In this document: piece by piece, positions 25,072-33,523 of the stretch | Layout: every line of letters begins with the position of its first letter | Position numbering within the stretch: the first letter of the stretch is position 1 | DNA from: CAYNXB01 sp964401045 | GTDB lineage: Bacteria > Pseudomonadota > Alphaproteobacteria > Sphingomonadales > Sphingomonadaceae | Assembly (NCBI GenBank): GCA_964401045.1 | Contig: CAYNXB010000014.1 | Span: forward strand, 1 to 44,153 | Reading direction: 5' to 3' | Length of the DNA: 44,153 bases | The notes under the pieces: generated by a model | Told to the model about the DNA's origin: nothing | Seen by the model: only the letters and a program-made list of their open reading frames with translations | Databases searched by the model: none | Translations under genes and position numbers: made by a program

Positions 25072-25388
25072 TCGCGTTCGAGCCGCACGGCGGTGCCGTA
25101 AGCGACGACCTCGTTCATCGTCTGCCCGATCGAGCCGGAATCGAACCGCATCATCACCACTGCGTCGGCGCCCATGAGTTGGGCGTTCATCACCAGCCGG
25201 TCGATCGCATGGCGGCGCGTGTCCTCCACCAGCGCGGTGTATTCCTTGATCTCGCCGCCGACCACCGAGCGCAATCCGGCGATGATGTTGCCGCCCAGCC
25301 CGCGGCTGCGCACCACCACCCCGAATACCTGGCCGATGGTCTCGGTCGTGCGATAGCCCGCGACATTCTCCGTCGTCGAAACGAGCAT
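25068..25388 (-). CDS. YbjQ/UPF0145-family protein
   Basis: A 106-residue cytoplasmic protein of the YbjQ family, often labelled putative heavy-metal-binding. Family signatures are MLVSTTENVAGY at the start, GVVVRSRGLGGNIIAGLRS, the arginine/glutamate-rich middle YTALVEDTRRHAIDRL, and ADAVVMMRFDSGSI followed by EVVAYGTAV. The length is exactly that of the family. Members assemble as pentamers; the physiological role is not known. It shares four bases with the small membrane protein gene downstream, and 27 bases separate it from zapE upstream. Confidence 0.9.
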   Translation of the reverse strand: MLVSTTENVAGYRTTETIGQVFGVVVRSRGLGGNIIAGLRSVVGGEIKEYTALVEDTRRHAIDRLVMNAQLMGADAVVMMRFDSGSIGQTMNEVVAYGTAVRLERE

Positions 25389-25415
25389 GAGCCTCTCCCT
25401 CTCCGCGGCCTGAGC

Positions 25416-26525
25416 CTACACCGCCCCGTGGCCGTGCGCCAAGTATTCAGCGCTGCGCATCTCCTCCAGCCGGCTGGCCGTGCGTTCGAATTCGAAGTTG
25501 CCGTCCCCCTTCGGGTAGAGATCTTCCGGCTCGGCGTCGGCGGCGGCCAGCAGCTTGACGTTGTTCTCGTAGAGCGAGTCGATCAGGGTGACGAACCGGG
25601 CGGCCTCGTTGCGCATCTCGGGCCCCATTACCGGGATGCCGACGATGATGACCGTGTGGTAGGCGTGGGCGATCGCGAGGTAGTCGGCCGCGCCGCGCGG
25701 CTCGCCGCACAGTCGCTTGAAGCTGAACACCGCCACGCCCTTGAGGCTCTTGGGGACGTGCAGCTTGCGGCCGCCCGCGAGATCGAGATCCGCCGAGGGG
25801 ACATTGGCTGCGTCGTCAGGCGAATAGTCCGTCAGGCGGAAGAACGCCTCGCGCAGTTGCGCGGTGGCTTCGGGGCCGTTGGGAACGTGCCAGGTGTCCA
25901 TCCCGCCGAGACGGTCGAGCCGGTAATCGAACGGGCCGTTGAGCGCGAGCACGTCGAGCTCTTTTTCGATCAGCGCGATAAATGGCAGGAAGTGCTCACG
26001 GTTGAGCCCGTCCTTGTAGAGATCGCGCGGCGGGCGGTTGGAAGTGGTGACCACAGTCACCCCCTCGTCGCAGATCAGCGCGCGGAACAGCCGGCTCATG
26101 ATCATCGCATCGGCCGAGTTGTTGACCACCATCTCGTCGAACGCGAGGCAGCGGACGTTCTCGGCGATGCCTGCCGCGACCACGGGAATCGGATCTCCGT
26201 TCTCGCTCTTGCGCGCTTCGTAGAGCCGCGCGTGAACCTCCAGCATGAAGGAATGGAAGTGCACCCGCCGCTTGCGCTCGATCGCCAGCGTCTCGTGGAA
26301 CAGGTCCATCAGCATGGACTTGCCGCGCCCGACCCCGCCCCACAGATAGGCTCCGCGCGGGGTTTTGCCCTTGGAGAACAGCTGCCTGAACGACTTGATG
26401 CCGCGGGTATGTTCGAAATCCCGCTGGAGTTGTTCGAGCCGCTCGGCGGCGGCGCGCTGCTCGGGATCGGGACGAAGTTCTTTCGCCGCAATCAGCGACT
26501 CATAACGGGTGAGCATCCCGGGCAT
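25416..26525 (-). CDS. zapE: Cell division protein ZapE (AFG1-family ATPase)
   Basis: A 369-residue AAA-type ATPase. In E. coli ZapE associates with the Z ring late in division, and the mitochondrial homologue AFG1 helps degrade respiratory-chain subunits. Walker A is GGVGRGKS (residues 63-70), Walker B CLAFDEMVV, the sensor region TSNRPPRDLYKDG, and the C-terminal FSFKRLCGEPRGAADYLAIA is typical. The ATG at 26525 overlaps the stop of the GFA gene as TGATG; ATG 26516 is an alternative. Linkage to sdhB fits both the division role and the respiratory role of the family. Confidence 0.93.
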   Translation of the reverse strand: MPGMLTRYESLIAAKELRPDPEQRAAAERLEQLQRDFEHTRGIKSFRQLFSKGKTPRGAYLWGGVGRGKSMLMDLFHETLAIERKRRVHFHSFMLEVHARLYEARKSENGDPIPVVAAGIAENVRCLAFDEMVVNNSADAMIMSRLFRALICDEGVTVVTTSNRPPRDLYKDGLNREHFLPFIALIEKELDVLALNGPFDYRLDRLGGMDTWHVPNGPEATAQLREAFFRLTDYSPDDAANVPSADLDLAGGRKLHVPKSLKGVAVFSFKRLCGEPRGAADYLAIAHAYHTVIIVGIPVMGPEMRNEAARFVTLIDSLYENNVKLLAAADAEPEDLYPKGDGNFEFERTASRLEEMRSAEYLAHGHGAV

Positions 26526-26962
26526 CAGCGGGTATGGTTGGTCCGCGGCTGCATCGTCTGGTACTTCGGAAGGGCCGGGTCGAAGTGATCCCAGCTCACT
26601 GCGTCCTTCAGGTAGATCACGCTCTGCGGCGCGATTGCGCCCGGATCGTCGAGCGATCCGGCCTGAACCATGATGAAATCGCCCGGCAGATCACCCGAAG
26701 TGTAGAGCCGGCCGGCGCAAGTGCCGCAGAAATGCCGGGTGACGCTGCCGCCGCTTTCGCCGGCATTGGTGTAGGTCGCCGGCGTGCCCTCGATAGCCAG
26801 CTGGTCCTTGTGGATGCCGACGATCGTGGTGTGCCCGGTGCCGGTCGCCTTCTGGCAATCCTTGCAGCAGCACTGGGACACGAACAGGCTCGGGCCGGTG
26901 AGGCGGTAGCGAATGGCGCCGCACAGACAGCCGCCTTCGAGCACAGTCCCCTCGGCTACCAT
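26525..26962 (-). CDS. GFA-family (glutathione-dependent formaldehyde-activating-like) protein
   Basis: A 145-residue zinc-binding protein of the GFA/CENP-V fold. The cysteine pattern is complete: GGCLCGAIRY near residue 10, CCCKDCQKATG near 31 and HFCGTCAGRLY near 78. The one characterised member condenses formaldehyde with glutathione, but most homologues have no proven activity, so the name gives the family only. Its ATG overlaps the sdhB stop (TGATG) and its stop overlaps the zapE start in the same way, which places it in a tightly coupled trio. Confidence 0.9.
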   Translation of the reverse strand: MVAEGTVLEGGCLCGAIRYRLTGPSLFVSQCCCKDCQKATGTGHTTIVGIHKDQLAIEGTPATYTNAGESGGSVTRHFCGTCAGRLYTSGDLPGDFIMVQAGSLDDPGAIAPQSVIYLKDAVSWDHFDPALPKYQTMQPRTNHTR

Positions 26963-27744
26963 CAGCCGTGCTTCTCTACTTGCAGCTTCTTGATCTCCGC
27001 GATCGCCTTGGCCGGGTTGAGGCCCTTGGGGCAGGCGTTGGCGCAGTTCATGATCGTGTGGCAGCGGTAGAGCCGGAACGGGTCTTCCAGCGCGTCGAGC
27101 CGTTCGCCCAAAGCTTCGTCGCGGCTGTCGGCGATCCAGCGGTACGCCTGGAGCAGGATTGCCGGGCCGAGGAACTTGTCGGCGTTCCACCAATAGCTCG
27201 GGCACGCGGTCGAGCAGCACGCGCACAGGATGCATTCGTAGAGCCCGTCGAGCTTCTCGCGCTGCTCGGGCGATTGCAGGCGCTCCTTGCCGGCGGGCGC
27301 GGGCGTGACGGTCTGCAGCCACGGGCGGATCGAGGCGTACTGGGCGTAGAAATGGGTGAAGTCCGGCACCAGGTCCTTGACCACGTTCATGTGCGGCAGC
27401 GGCGTGATGCGGATTTCGCCCGGCAAGTCCTCGATCGAGGTGGTGCAGGCTAGTCCGTTCTTGCCGTTCATGTTCATCGAGCACGAACCGCAGATGCCCT
27501 CACGGCACGAGCGCCGGAAGGTGAGGCTCGAGTCGACCTCGTTCTTGATCTTGATCAGCGCGTCGAGAACCATCGGGCCGCAGGCGTCGAGATCTATCTC
27601 GAACCGGTCGTAGCGCGGATTCTCGCCGCCTTCGGGGTCCCAGCGATAGATCTTGAAGCGCTTGACCCGCTTCGCGCCCTCGGCGCGGTGGGCGCGGCCT
27701 TCGCCGGTGATCCTGCTGTTTTTGGGGAGGGTCAGAGCAACCAT
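26962..27744 (-). CDS. sdhB: Succinate dehydrogenase iron-sulfur subunit
   Basis: The 260-residue electron-transfer subunit of respiratory complex II, which passes electrons from the flavin in SdhA to quinone through three clusters. Ligands are all present: [2Fe-2S] Cys80, Cys85, Cys88 and Cys100 (CREGICGSC); [4Fe-4S] CILCACC with Cys171, Cys174, Cys177; and [3Fe-4S] Cys181, Cys228 and Cys234, with Cys238 near. The C-terminal GLNPAKAIAEIKKL is standard. The sdhC, sdhD and sdhA genes are not in the window; the upstream neighbour is an ATP-grasp gene 36 bases away, so sdhB must use that gene's promoter or one inside it. Confidence 0.97.
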   Translation of the reverse strand: MVALTLPKNSRITGEGRAHRAEGAKRVKRFKIYRWDPEGGENPRYDRFEIDLDACGPMVLDALIKIKNEVDSSLTFRRSCREGICGSCSMNMNGKNGLACTTSIEDLPGEIRITPLPHMNVVKDLVPDFTHFYAQYASIRPWLQTVTPAPAGKERLQSPEQREKLDGLYECILCACCSTACPSYWWNADKFLGPAILLQAYRWIADSRDEALGERLDALEDPFRLYRCHTIMNCANACPKGLNPAKAIAEIKKLQVEKHG

Positions 27745-27780
27745 GGGCGCCTCTCTACTCGCTTGGACGCGACGGGCAAG

Positions 27781-28785
27781 TCACGCCATAAGTCCCTGGC
27801 GGCGGAGCGAACCTGCGAGGATCGTCTCGATCAGCTGGGGATGGGTAAGCCCGGCAAGTTTGGCCGCGCGGCCGAATACCTTCTCGGACCACAAGTTGCA
27901 GTTGAGATTGACCTCCACGAAGCTGACCTCACCAGTCGCCTCGTTGAGGCGGAACTCGAACCGGCCGTAATCGAATGGCCTGTACTCGGCCCACAGCTTG
28001 CGGGTGTAATCGGCAATGATCGCCGCGACCGCATCGTCCTCGAACGCGTCGAGTGAATACTTGGCGCTGCGATCGACCAGGTCGCGCTTCTCGTAATAGG
28101 TCCTCAGGTGCGAGGGGTCGCCCTGACGGAAGATCATCATCGGCAGGATTACCGGATCGTCGATCGTGATCACGGGCACTTCGATGTCGCTGCCGACCAG
28201 GAACGGTTCGACGATGGCGTCATGGCCTTCCTCGTGGAGCTCGACGACGCCTTGCCTGACGCCCGCCCAGTCGGTCGCATCGCGCACGCCCCAGCTCGCG
28301 GACGAGGCGTTGGGCTTGATCACCCAACGCGTCGCGGGTGGGCACTTGCTTTCCTCGATCGGAGCGCCGCGGCGATAGATAGCCCACGGCGCGGTCGGCA
28401 CGCCGGCGTCCTGCGCGGCGCGCTTGGCGAGATGCTTGTCGTCGCCAAGCCCGCGCAGGATCGGGCTCGCCCCGATGTACGGCAGGCCGAGGCGGTTGCA
28501 AAGGAGGGGGCCCAGCATCTCCGAATTCACGAACCCGGCACGATTGAGCAGGGGAAACACGAAATCGACCTCGGGCTTCTCGAACAGCACCTCGAACCGG
28601 TCCGCCAGCGTCAGGTTGAGGCCCAGCTCCTGCAGGATCGTGCGGATTTCGATGTGGTACAGCGCATGGTTGCCGTCCTCTGGGTGCAGCCCTCCGCCCC
28701 ATCGCGCATGCTTGGCAATAAACAGCAAGCGGAGACGATCTTTTGTTGCCTGATCGATGCGGAGCGGTGTTATGGCGGCGTTCAC
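27781..28785 (-). CDS. ATP-grasp enzyme 1, D-Ala-D-Ala ligase-like
   Basis: A 334-residue ATP-grasp protein that should ligate a carboxylate, as acyl phosphate, to an amine. It has LNRAGFVNSEMLGPLL and RGLGDDKHLAKRAA in the first half, VIKPNASSASWG as nucleotide-binding lysine segment, EGHDAIVEPF and the metal-binding FVEVNLNCNLWS near the C-terminus. It is strongly similar, roughly half of residues by eye, to the protein at 30336-31364. GTG 28785 is preceded by AGAGGGA at good spacing and gives an N-terminus equivalent to the paralogue, so the in-frame ATGs further upstream were rejected. Substrates are unknown. Confidence 0.83.
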   Translation of the reverse strand: MNAAITPLRIDQATKDRLRLLFIAKHARWGGGLHPEDGNHALYHIEIRTILQELGLNLTLADRFEVLFEKPEVDFVFPLLNRAGFVNSEMLGPLLCNRLGLPYIGASPILRGLGDDKHLAKRAAQDAGVPTAPWAIYRRGAPIEESKCPPATRWVIKPNASSASWGVRDATDWAGVRQGVVELHEEGHDAIVEPFLVGSDIEVPVITIDDPVILPMMIFRQGDPSHLRTYYEKRDLVDRSAKYSLDAFEDDAVAAIIADYTRKLWAEYRPFDYGRFEFRLNEATGEVSFVEVNLNCNLWSEKVFGRAAKLAGLTHPQLIETILAGSLRRQGLMA

Positions 28786-28813
28786 GAATTTCCCTCTGGT
28801 CCAATCTGCGATG

Positions 28814-28842
28814 GCCATAAGCGCGGCAAGCGCAGCTTCCAA
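28814..28842 (-). promoter_or_regulatory. Weak candidate promoter for ATP-grasp 1
   Basis: On the minus strand TTGGAA (28842-28837) and TATGGC (28819-28814) are 17 bases apart, in the 86-base gap between the divergent ATP-grasp 1 and PLP-enzyme genes. The -10 element matches the consensus poorly. If real, it would also drive sdhB, the GFA gene and zapE. Confidence 0.25.
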
Positions 28843-28871
28843 GAGACTTGAGGCTGTTAGGAGCGTTGGGC

Positions 28872-30332
28872 TTGTCGAACATTCAGCCGGAGTTGGCCCC
28901 CGCTGCGCGGGCGGTGATCGACTTGCTGGCGAGCGGCGGCGACGAACGCATCGTGCTCGATCCCGAGACCGGGCTCAACCGCTACTATTCCAGCCCTTAT
29001 CCGCGCCCCATCACGGCCTATGCTTCTTCGACCGCGAACGACCTGTCGCCGGCTGCATTCGCGCACGTGAGCGAGCTCGCCGCCGCGCCCCGCGCAAGCT
29101 ACGATGAGCGGCTCGAGCGGCTGCGCGTTCGCATTCGCGCCGCCTACCGGCTGCCTGGCACTTGCGAGATCGTGTTCGCGCCGTCGGGGACCGACCTCGA
29201 ATATGTCGCGCTCGCCGCCGTCGCGGATCAGGCTGGCGGCGGCATCCACAATGTCCTGCTCGGCGCGGACGAGGTCGGCAGCGGCTGCCGCCTGTCCGCC
29301 CACGGCATGTACTTTGCCGCGACCACCGTGCGCGGCGTGCCGACAGTGCCGGGCGCGCCTGTCGCCGGGCTCGACCAGGTCACCATGGTCGATGTTCCGG
29401 TGCGATCGGCCAACGGCCTTGCCCGGAGCAGTGAGGCGGTAGCGGCCGACATTCTGTTCGAGATTCGCAACGCGCGCACCAATGGCCGGCGGGCGCTGGT
29501 TCACGTGGTGCACGGCTCCAAGACCGGGATGATCCTGCCGCAGCCCATCGAGCTCGACAGTCTCGAAGACGAGGAGGGGGGGAACTTTTCGCTGGTGGTC
29601 GATGCCTGCCAGGGCCGCATCACCGCCGAAGCGGTGCGCGACTATCTTGAGCGGGGCGCCATCGTGTTCCTCACCGGGTCGAAGTTCATGGGCGGCCCGC
29701 CGTTCAGTGGCTTCGCACTGGTCCCCCGGCAAATGGCGAAGCGCGCGGTGCCGCTCGCTGCCGGGCTCGCGGACGTGTTTCGCCGCGCCGAATGGCCCCA
29801 GCACTGGCCGGGCCGCGACCAGCTCGCGGACGAAGACAATCCCGGCCTGTGGCTCCGGCTGGAAGCGTCGGTGTTCGAACTCGAGCGTTTCCAGGCCCTG
29901 CCGATCGCGGCGATCGAACGCATCGTCGGCGCGTTCGAAGAGGCGCTCGACCGTCACGTCGTCGCGGAACTGGACGTGGTCCGGGTCGATCCCAGCGCGC
30001 CGGGGCGCGAGGGACAGGTCCGTGCCCACCCGATCGAAATGCGCACGCTCACGACGCTCGACGTCAGCGGGCTGCCGGGGACGCAGACGTTCGACGAAGC
30101 GCAGGCACTCCACCATCGCCTCGCGCTCGATGGCTTGCGGCTCGGCCAACCGGCGCGCAGCGTGCGCACGGCGGAGGGCCACTGGGCGGGAACGCTCCGC
30201 GTGGGGCTGTCTATGCCGCAGTTGGTCGCGTGGTCCCATCTGACCGACGCGGAGCTGCGCGATGAGCTTTCCCGCGGAATGGCCGAAATCGCGGACGCGC
30301 TCCGCCGTGTCGGGCGCGAGGAGGCGGCCTGA
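28872..30332 (+). CDS. Fold-type-I PLP-dependent enzyme, unassigned
   Basis: A 486-residue protein with the layout of the aminotransferase class V / group II decarboxylase superfamily. FAPSGTDLEY (Ser105-Thr107) would bind the PLP phosphate, HVVHGSKTGMILP is a typical core strand, VVDACQGRI places Asp244 against the pyridine nitrogen, and FLTGSKFMGGPPFSG provides the Schiff-base Lys271. I do not recognise the specific family, and the reaction (transamination, lyase or other) is open. TTG 28872 lies eight bases after AGGAG; TTGs at 28866 and 28848 fit less well. It sits between two ATP-grasp paralogues and ends three bases before the convergent second one. Confidence 0.8.
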   Translation: MSNIQPELAPAARAVIDLLASGGDERIVLDPETGLNRYYSSPYPRPITAYASSTANDLSPAAFAHVSELAAAPRASYDERLERLRVRIRAAYRLPGTCEIVFAPSGTDLEYVALAAVADQAGGGIHNVLLGADEVGSGCRLSAHGMYFAATTVRGVPTVPGAPVAGLDQVTMVDVPVRSANGLARSSEAVAADILFEIRNARTNGRRALVHVVHGSKTGMILPQPIELDSLEDEEGGNFSLVVDACQGRITAEAVRDYLERGAIVFLTGSKFMGGPPFSGFALVPRQMAKRAVPLAAGLADVFRRAEWPQHWPGRDQLADEDNPGLWLRLEASVFELERFQALPIAAIERIVGAFEEALDRHVVAELDVVRVDPSAPGREGQVRAHPIEMRTLTTLDVSGLPGTQTFDEAQALHHRLALDGLRLGQPARSVRTAEGHWAGTLRVGLSMPQLVAWSHLTDAELRDELSRGMAEIADALRRVGREEAA

Positions 30333-30335
30333 CCT

Positions 30336-31364
30336 TCAGCCGGCGGTGCCGGGCGCGGCTTTCTCGACCCGGTCGATCACGCCCTGGCGCAGCATGGAAT
30401 GGGCGAGGATCGTCTCGACCAGCTCGGCATGGCTGACGCCGAGCAGGCGCGCAGCACCCGATACGGTCTTCTTCGACCACAAGTTGCACGACAGGTTCAC
30501 TTCCATGAACCGCAGCTCGCCGCTCGCGGCATCGTGGCGGTATTCGAAGCGGCCGTAGTCGAACGGCCACAGCTCGGGCAGCATCAGCCGGGTGTATTCC
30601 TCCAGCTTGGCGTTCAGCTCGGCGTCCGCAATCCGTTCGAGCGTTTCCTTGGGCGCGTTCACCAGCGCGCGCTTCTCTTCGTAGGAGCGGAAGTTGTCCG
30701 CTTCCCCGGGCATGGTGAAGCGCATCGCGGGGAGGATGACGACCCCGTCGCCGCCAACCACCGGCAGCACCGCATCGTAGTTGCCGAAGTGCGGCTCGAT
30801 GATGGCGTCATGGCCTTCCCCGAGCAATTGCCGGATATGGATCGCGGCATCGTCCCACTGATCGAATATGCCCACGCCCCATGAAGCGGAGCTGGCGTTG
30901 GGCTTTACCACCAGCCGATCCCACTCCCACTGCGGCGCTTCGATCGCCACGCCCGACCCGCGGCGGATGATCGTCCACGGCGTAACCGGCACGCCGCGCG
31001 CCTGCGCTGCGAGCTTCATCAGGTGCTTGTCGTCCCCGAGCCCGCGGATGATCGGCGCCGCACCCATGAACGCAATACCGTGGCGCGTGAGCATCAACGG
31101 TCCGAGCATCTCTGAATTGAGAAAGCCGCCGCGGTTGAGCAGGGTGACGACGTAATCGGCGTCCGGCTTAGTGCAGATCGCGTCGAAGCTGTTCGCGACG
31201 GTCACGTTCAGCCCGATCTCGCGCAGCGTCTCCCGCATCTCGTGATGGTAAACCGCGTGATTGCCATCCTCGGGGTCGGGATCGCCGCTGGCCTTGGCGT
31301 GCTTGGCCAGGAACATGACCTTCAGGCGTGCTTTGTCGGCGGCCGGAATCTTGAGGATCTGCAT
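30336..31364 (-). CDS. ATP-grasp enzyme 2, D-Ala-D-Ala ligase-like paralogue
   Basis: A 342-residue paralogue of the ATP-grasp protein at 27781-28785. The same landmarks recur in order: EDGNHAVYHHEMRETL, LNRGGFLNSEMLGPLM, RGLGDDKHLMKLAA, VVKPNASSASWGVG, EGHDAIIEPHFGNYD, PFDYGRFEYR and FMEVNLSCNLWSKK. The magnesium-binding Glu and Asn near the C-terminus are kept, so both copies look active. Differences cluster in the middle loop after EPHFGNYD, a likely place for substrate choice. ATG 31364 lies three bases after the stop of the third ATP-grasp gene, so they share a transcript. Substrates unknown. Confidence 0.86.
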   Translation of the reverse strand: MQILKIPAADKARLKVMFLAKHAKASGDPDPEDGNHAVYHHEMRETLREIGLNVTVANSFDAICTKPDADYVVTLLNRGGFLNSEMLGPLMLTRHGIAFMGAAPIIRGLGDDKHLMKLAAQARGVPVTPWTIIRRGSGVAIEAPQWEWDRLVVKPNASSASWGVGIFDQWDDAAIHIRQLLGEGHDAIIEPHFGNYDAVLPVVGGDGVVILPAMRFTMPGEADNFRSYEEKRALVNAPKETLERIADAELNAKLEEYTRLMLPELWPFDYGRFEYRHDAASGELRFMEVNLSCNLWSKKTVSGAARLLGVSHAELVETILAHSMLRQGVIDRVEKAAPGTAG

Positions 31365-31367
31365 TGC

Positions 31368-32537
31368 CTACCTGTGTCCGTTGGCCTGGGCGAGATGATA
31401 GCGCACCAGCTCACCGAAACGCGTCGCGCCGATGCCGCGCCGGGCCGCGCGCTGCGCGACGATCAGGCACGGCTTGCCGTTGCCTTCAAGGATCATCGGG
31501 CCGTCGGCGGTCAAGGCGATGTCCCACCCGACCAGCGTGTATTCGCTGAACGCTTCGCGATGCGCGCGCTGCGCAAGCGCCACGGCCTCGCTCCAGCTCG
31601 GCAGCACGCGGCCGGCGATCGGCGCGCCCGACACCGGATGGCGCTCGAATTCCTCCACGCCGCGGCCGCGGCAAGCGGCACCCAGCACTCCGGTCTGCGG
31701 ATCGACCGGCGCCATCAGCCCGCCGGCCTTGATGTTATCGACGTGCGAATCCTCCCTCGAAGGGAACCGCAGGACCGACGTCACCACTTCGGGCTCGCCG
31801 TGTTCGTTGAACATCGTGGTCAGCCGCACGGTGGCGAGGGCGTTGATCGCGATGTCGGCCATGTCCGGGTGGTTCATCATGCGCGGCTGGACCATCCACG
31901 CTCCGCGCAGACCGTCGGCCTGGCGGGCGAGGAACTTGGCGAAGCCGCCGCGCTCGCTGCGGGCCGCGTCAGGCAGATCGAGCAGGCGCACGCCGCTGCC
32001 GCCTTCGCCCGCCGCCGGCTTGAGCACGATCTCACCGCCGGCCGGCCGCTCACGAACGGTCACCCGTCCGCCGAGGACGGTCGCCAGCAGCGGCGGATGC
32101 GCGATGCCATGCTCCGAACAGCGCCGCTCGAACGCTATCTTGTCGGCCAGCACGCAGTCGGGCCGCCAGTTGTGCGGGTTGATCAACTTGCTGATCGCCG
32201 CGTTTTCGTAGCGGCGCATCCACTGGTCGAGCTCGTCGGGCGCTTCGATGCGGAACAGCGCGAGATCGTTGGGATCGGCGAAGCGCGCGCGAGCGATCGC
32301 GGTGGCACGGCGCACCCAATCGTTACCGAGGCCGAACCGCCGCGCCACGCTCCGCGCGCGGAAAGGAACCCATGCCTGGAACGCGGTGCCCACCAGCCAG
32401 TCCAGCCCGACCCGCAGGGAGCTGCGCTGGCCACGGCGAACGCGGTAGTGGTCGGCCAGGAAATTCGCCGACACCGGGTCCGTCCGGCCAGGATAGAGCG
32501 CAAAGCCCTTCTTCAGATAATAGAGGGAGTTATACAA
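31368..32537 (-). CDS. Sugar-transfer-associated ATP-grasp protein
   Basis: A 389-residue ATP-grasp enzyme of a different branch, resembling the group found beside polysaccharide genes (ATPgrasp_ST, PF14397 type). An N-terminal basic, helical region (about 1-110) precedes LADKIAFERRCSEHGI, the nucleotide-binding EIVLKPAAGEGGSGVRLLD, VRLTTMFNEHGEPEVVTSVLRF and the metal-binding GWDIALTADGPMILEGNGKP. The only possible start in the open frame is TTG 32537, which has no clear ribosome-binding site, so the true start is unsure. It lies between the nucleotidyltransferase (66-base gap) and ATP-grasp 2 (3-base gap). Its link to sugars is family knowledge, not seen here. Confidence 0.82.
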   Translation of the reverse strand: MYNSLYYLKKGFALYPGRTDPVSANFLADHYRVRRGQRSSLRVGLDWLVGTAFQAWVPFRARSVARRFGLGNDWVRRATAIARARFADPNDLALFRIEAPDELDQWMRRYENAAISKLINPHNWRPDCVLADKIAFERRCSEHGIAHPPLLATVLGGRVTVRERPAGGEIVLKPAAGEGGSGVRLLDLPDAARSERGGFAKFLARQADGLRGAWMVQPRMMNHPDMADIAINALATVRLTTMFNEHGEPEVVTSVLRFPSREDSHVDNIKAGGLMAPVDPQTGVLGAACRGRGVEEFERHPVSGAPIAGRVLPSWSEAVALAQRAHREAFSEYTLVGWDIALTADGPMILEGNGKPCLIVAQRAARRGIGATRFGELVRYHLAQANGHR

Positions 32538-32603
32538 GAAACGGTCCGATATCGCCGTGCATTGCGCGGCCCCCTTAGGCGCTTTCTCGGCGGCACGCCA
32601 CAG

Positions 32604-33404
32604 TCAACCGCGGGTGGCATTCACTCGTTTCGAGAGCAATTCCTCGCACACCGCGAAGGTGCGCTCGTTATCCACATCGATCGCCAGCCTGCCATCGTCG
32701 AACACCGTCGCCTCGACGGTAAGACCGAGCTTGCGGCCAAGCCGCCGGGTGGCGCCTTCGCGTGAGATCAGACCCAGGCGCATCATCACAATGTTGAGCA
32801 GGCCGAACGAATCGATCATCCGCTTGACGCTTTTCATGAACTGCCCGCCGCCCCGGAACACCTCGACCGCATTGAGCGCACGGGAGCCGGAGAGCCCGTA
32901 GATATTGCAGTTGGCGTACTCGTCGTCGCTGAACTTGTAGTAGTTGCGCTGCCCGTTCGGGTGCGCGGCCATGACGCTGGCCTTGCGGGCAAGGGCGAAC
33001 ACGGCATCCGCGCGCTCCATCGCCTGGCGGACCTGCTCCACCCCGCCCGGCGTAAGCAACACGTTGTCTGCGGTGGTGATCAGGATCGGGCCGGACACGC
33101 CTTCGGCCGCGCCGAGCACGCTGTCGGCGATGTTGGGCGAGCTTGCGATCAGCTCCACCCCTTCATAGCCGGCGAGCAGGGGCGCGAGGTCCGCATGGGC
33201 GGCGGCCTCGAGCGCGACCCGCACGTTGGCGATATCGGGAACCCCCGCCAGCGCATCGAGCACATGGGCGAGCAGCGGCTTGCCGCAGATCGGCACCAAA
33301 CACTTGTGTGACACCCCGGCGCGCGCGGCGAGCGGATTGACTACGCCGAAGCGCTGGCCGGCGAGCACGATCACAGTGACGGGGGGAAGTGGAACTTGCG
33401 ACAT
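32604..33404 (-). CDS. MobA-like nucleotidyltransferase (NTP_transf_3 type)
   Basis: A 266-residue GT-A-fold nucleotidyltransferase. The N-terminus VIVLAGQRFGVVNPLA is a modified nucleotide-binding loop, followed by HKCLVPICGKPLLAHVLDAL, where the lysine binds phosphate, and ILITTADNVLLTPG as the metal-binding strand. FVCEELL-like helices close the C-terminus. Relatives couple CTP or GTP to a molybdopterin, a sugar phosphate, phosphocholine or a phosphonate; which applies cannot be told. ATG 33404 is nine bases from GAGG; longer in-frame starts run into the promoter region of the divergent gene. It heads the minus transcript containing ATP-grasp 3 and 2. Confidence 0.84.
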   Translation of the reverse strand: MSQVPLPPVTVIVLAGQRFGVVNPLAARAGVSHKCLVPICGKPLLAHVLDALAGVPDIANVRVALEAAAHADLAPLLAGYEGVELIASSPNIADSVLGAAEGVSGPILITTADNVLLTPGGVEQVRQAMERADAVFALARKASVMAAHPNGQRNYYKFSDDEYANCNIYGLSGSRALNAVEVFRGGGQFMKSVKRMIDSFGLLNIVMMRLGLISREGATRRLGRKLGLTVEATVFDDGRLAIDVDNERTFAVCEELLSKRVNATRG

Positions 33405-33523
33405 GCGGCGCGATCCTCTGCTCACGGTTTGCCCCCGGGTCAACGTCCTAGTGCTTTCCGGTAATTGCGCCGCCGCCGATTTAGGATAGCTTGAGTCACG
33501 CATCGTGGGCCAGGGGAGGGCAC

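Noticed and set aside
28857..30239. A 460-codon minus-strand frame opposite the PLP enzyme
   Set aside because: No recognisable motif and shadow-type composition; the plus strand has ordered PLP-binding motifs and a ribosome-binding site.
31242..32765. A 507-codon plus-strand frame opposite the third ATP-grasp gene
   Set aside because: Arg/His/Ala/Asp-rich shadow composition, no motif, and it spans the starts and ends of two real genes.
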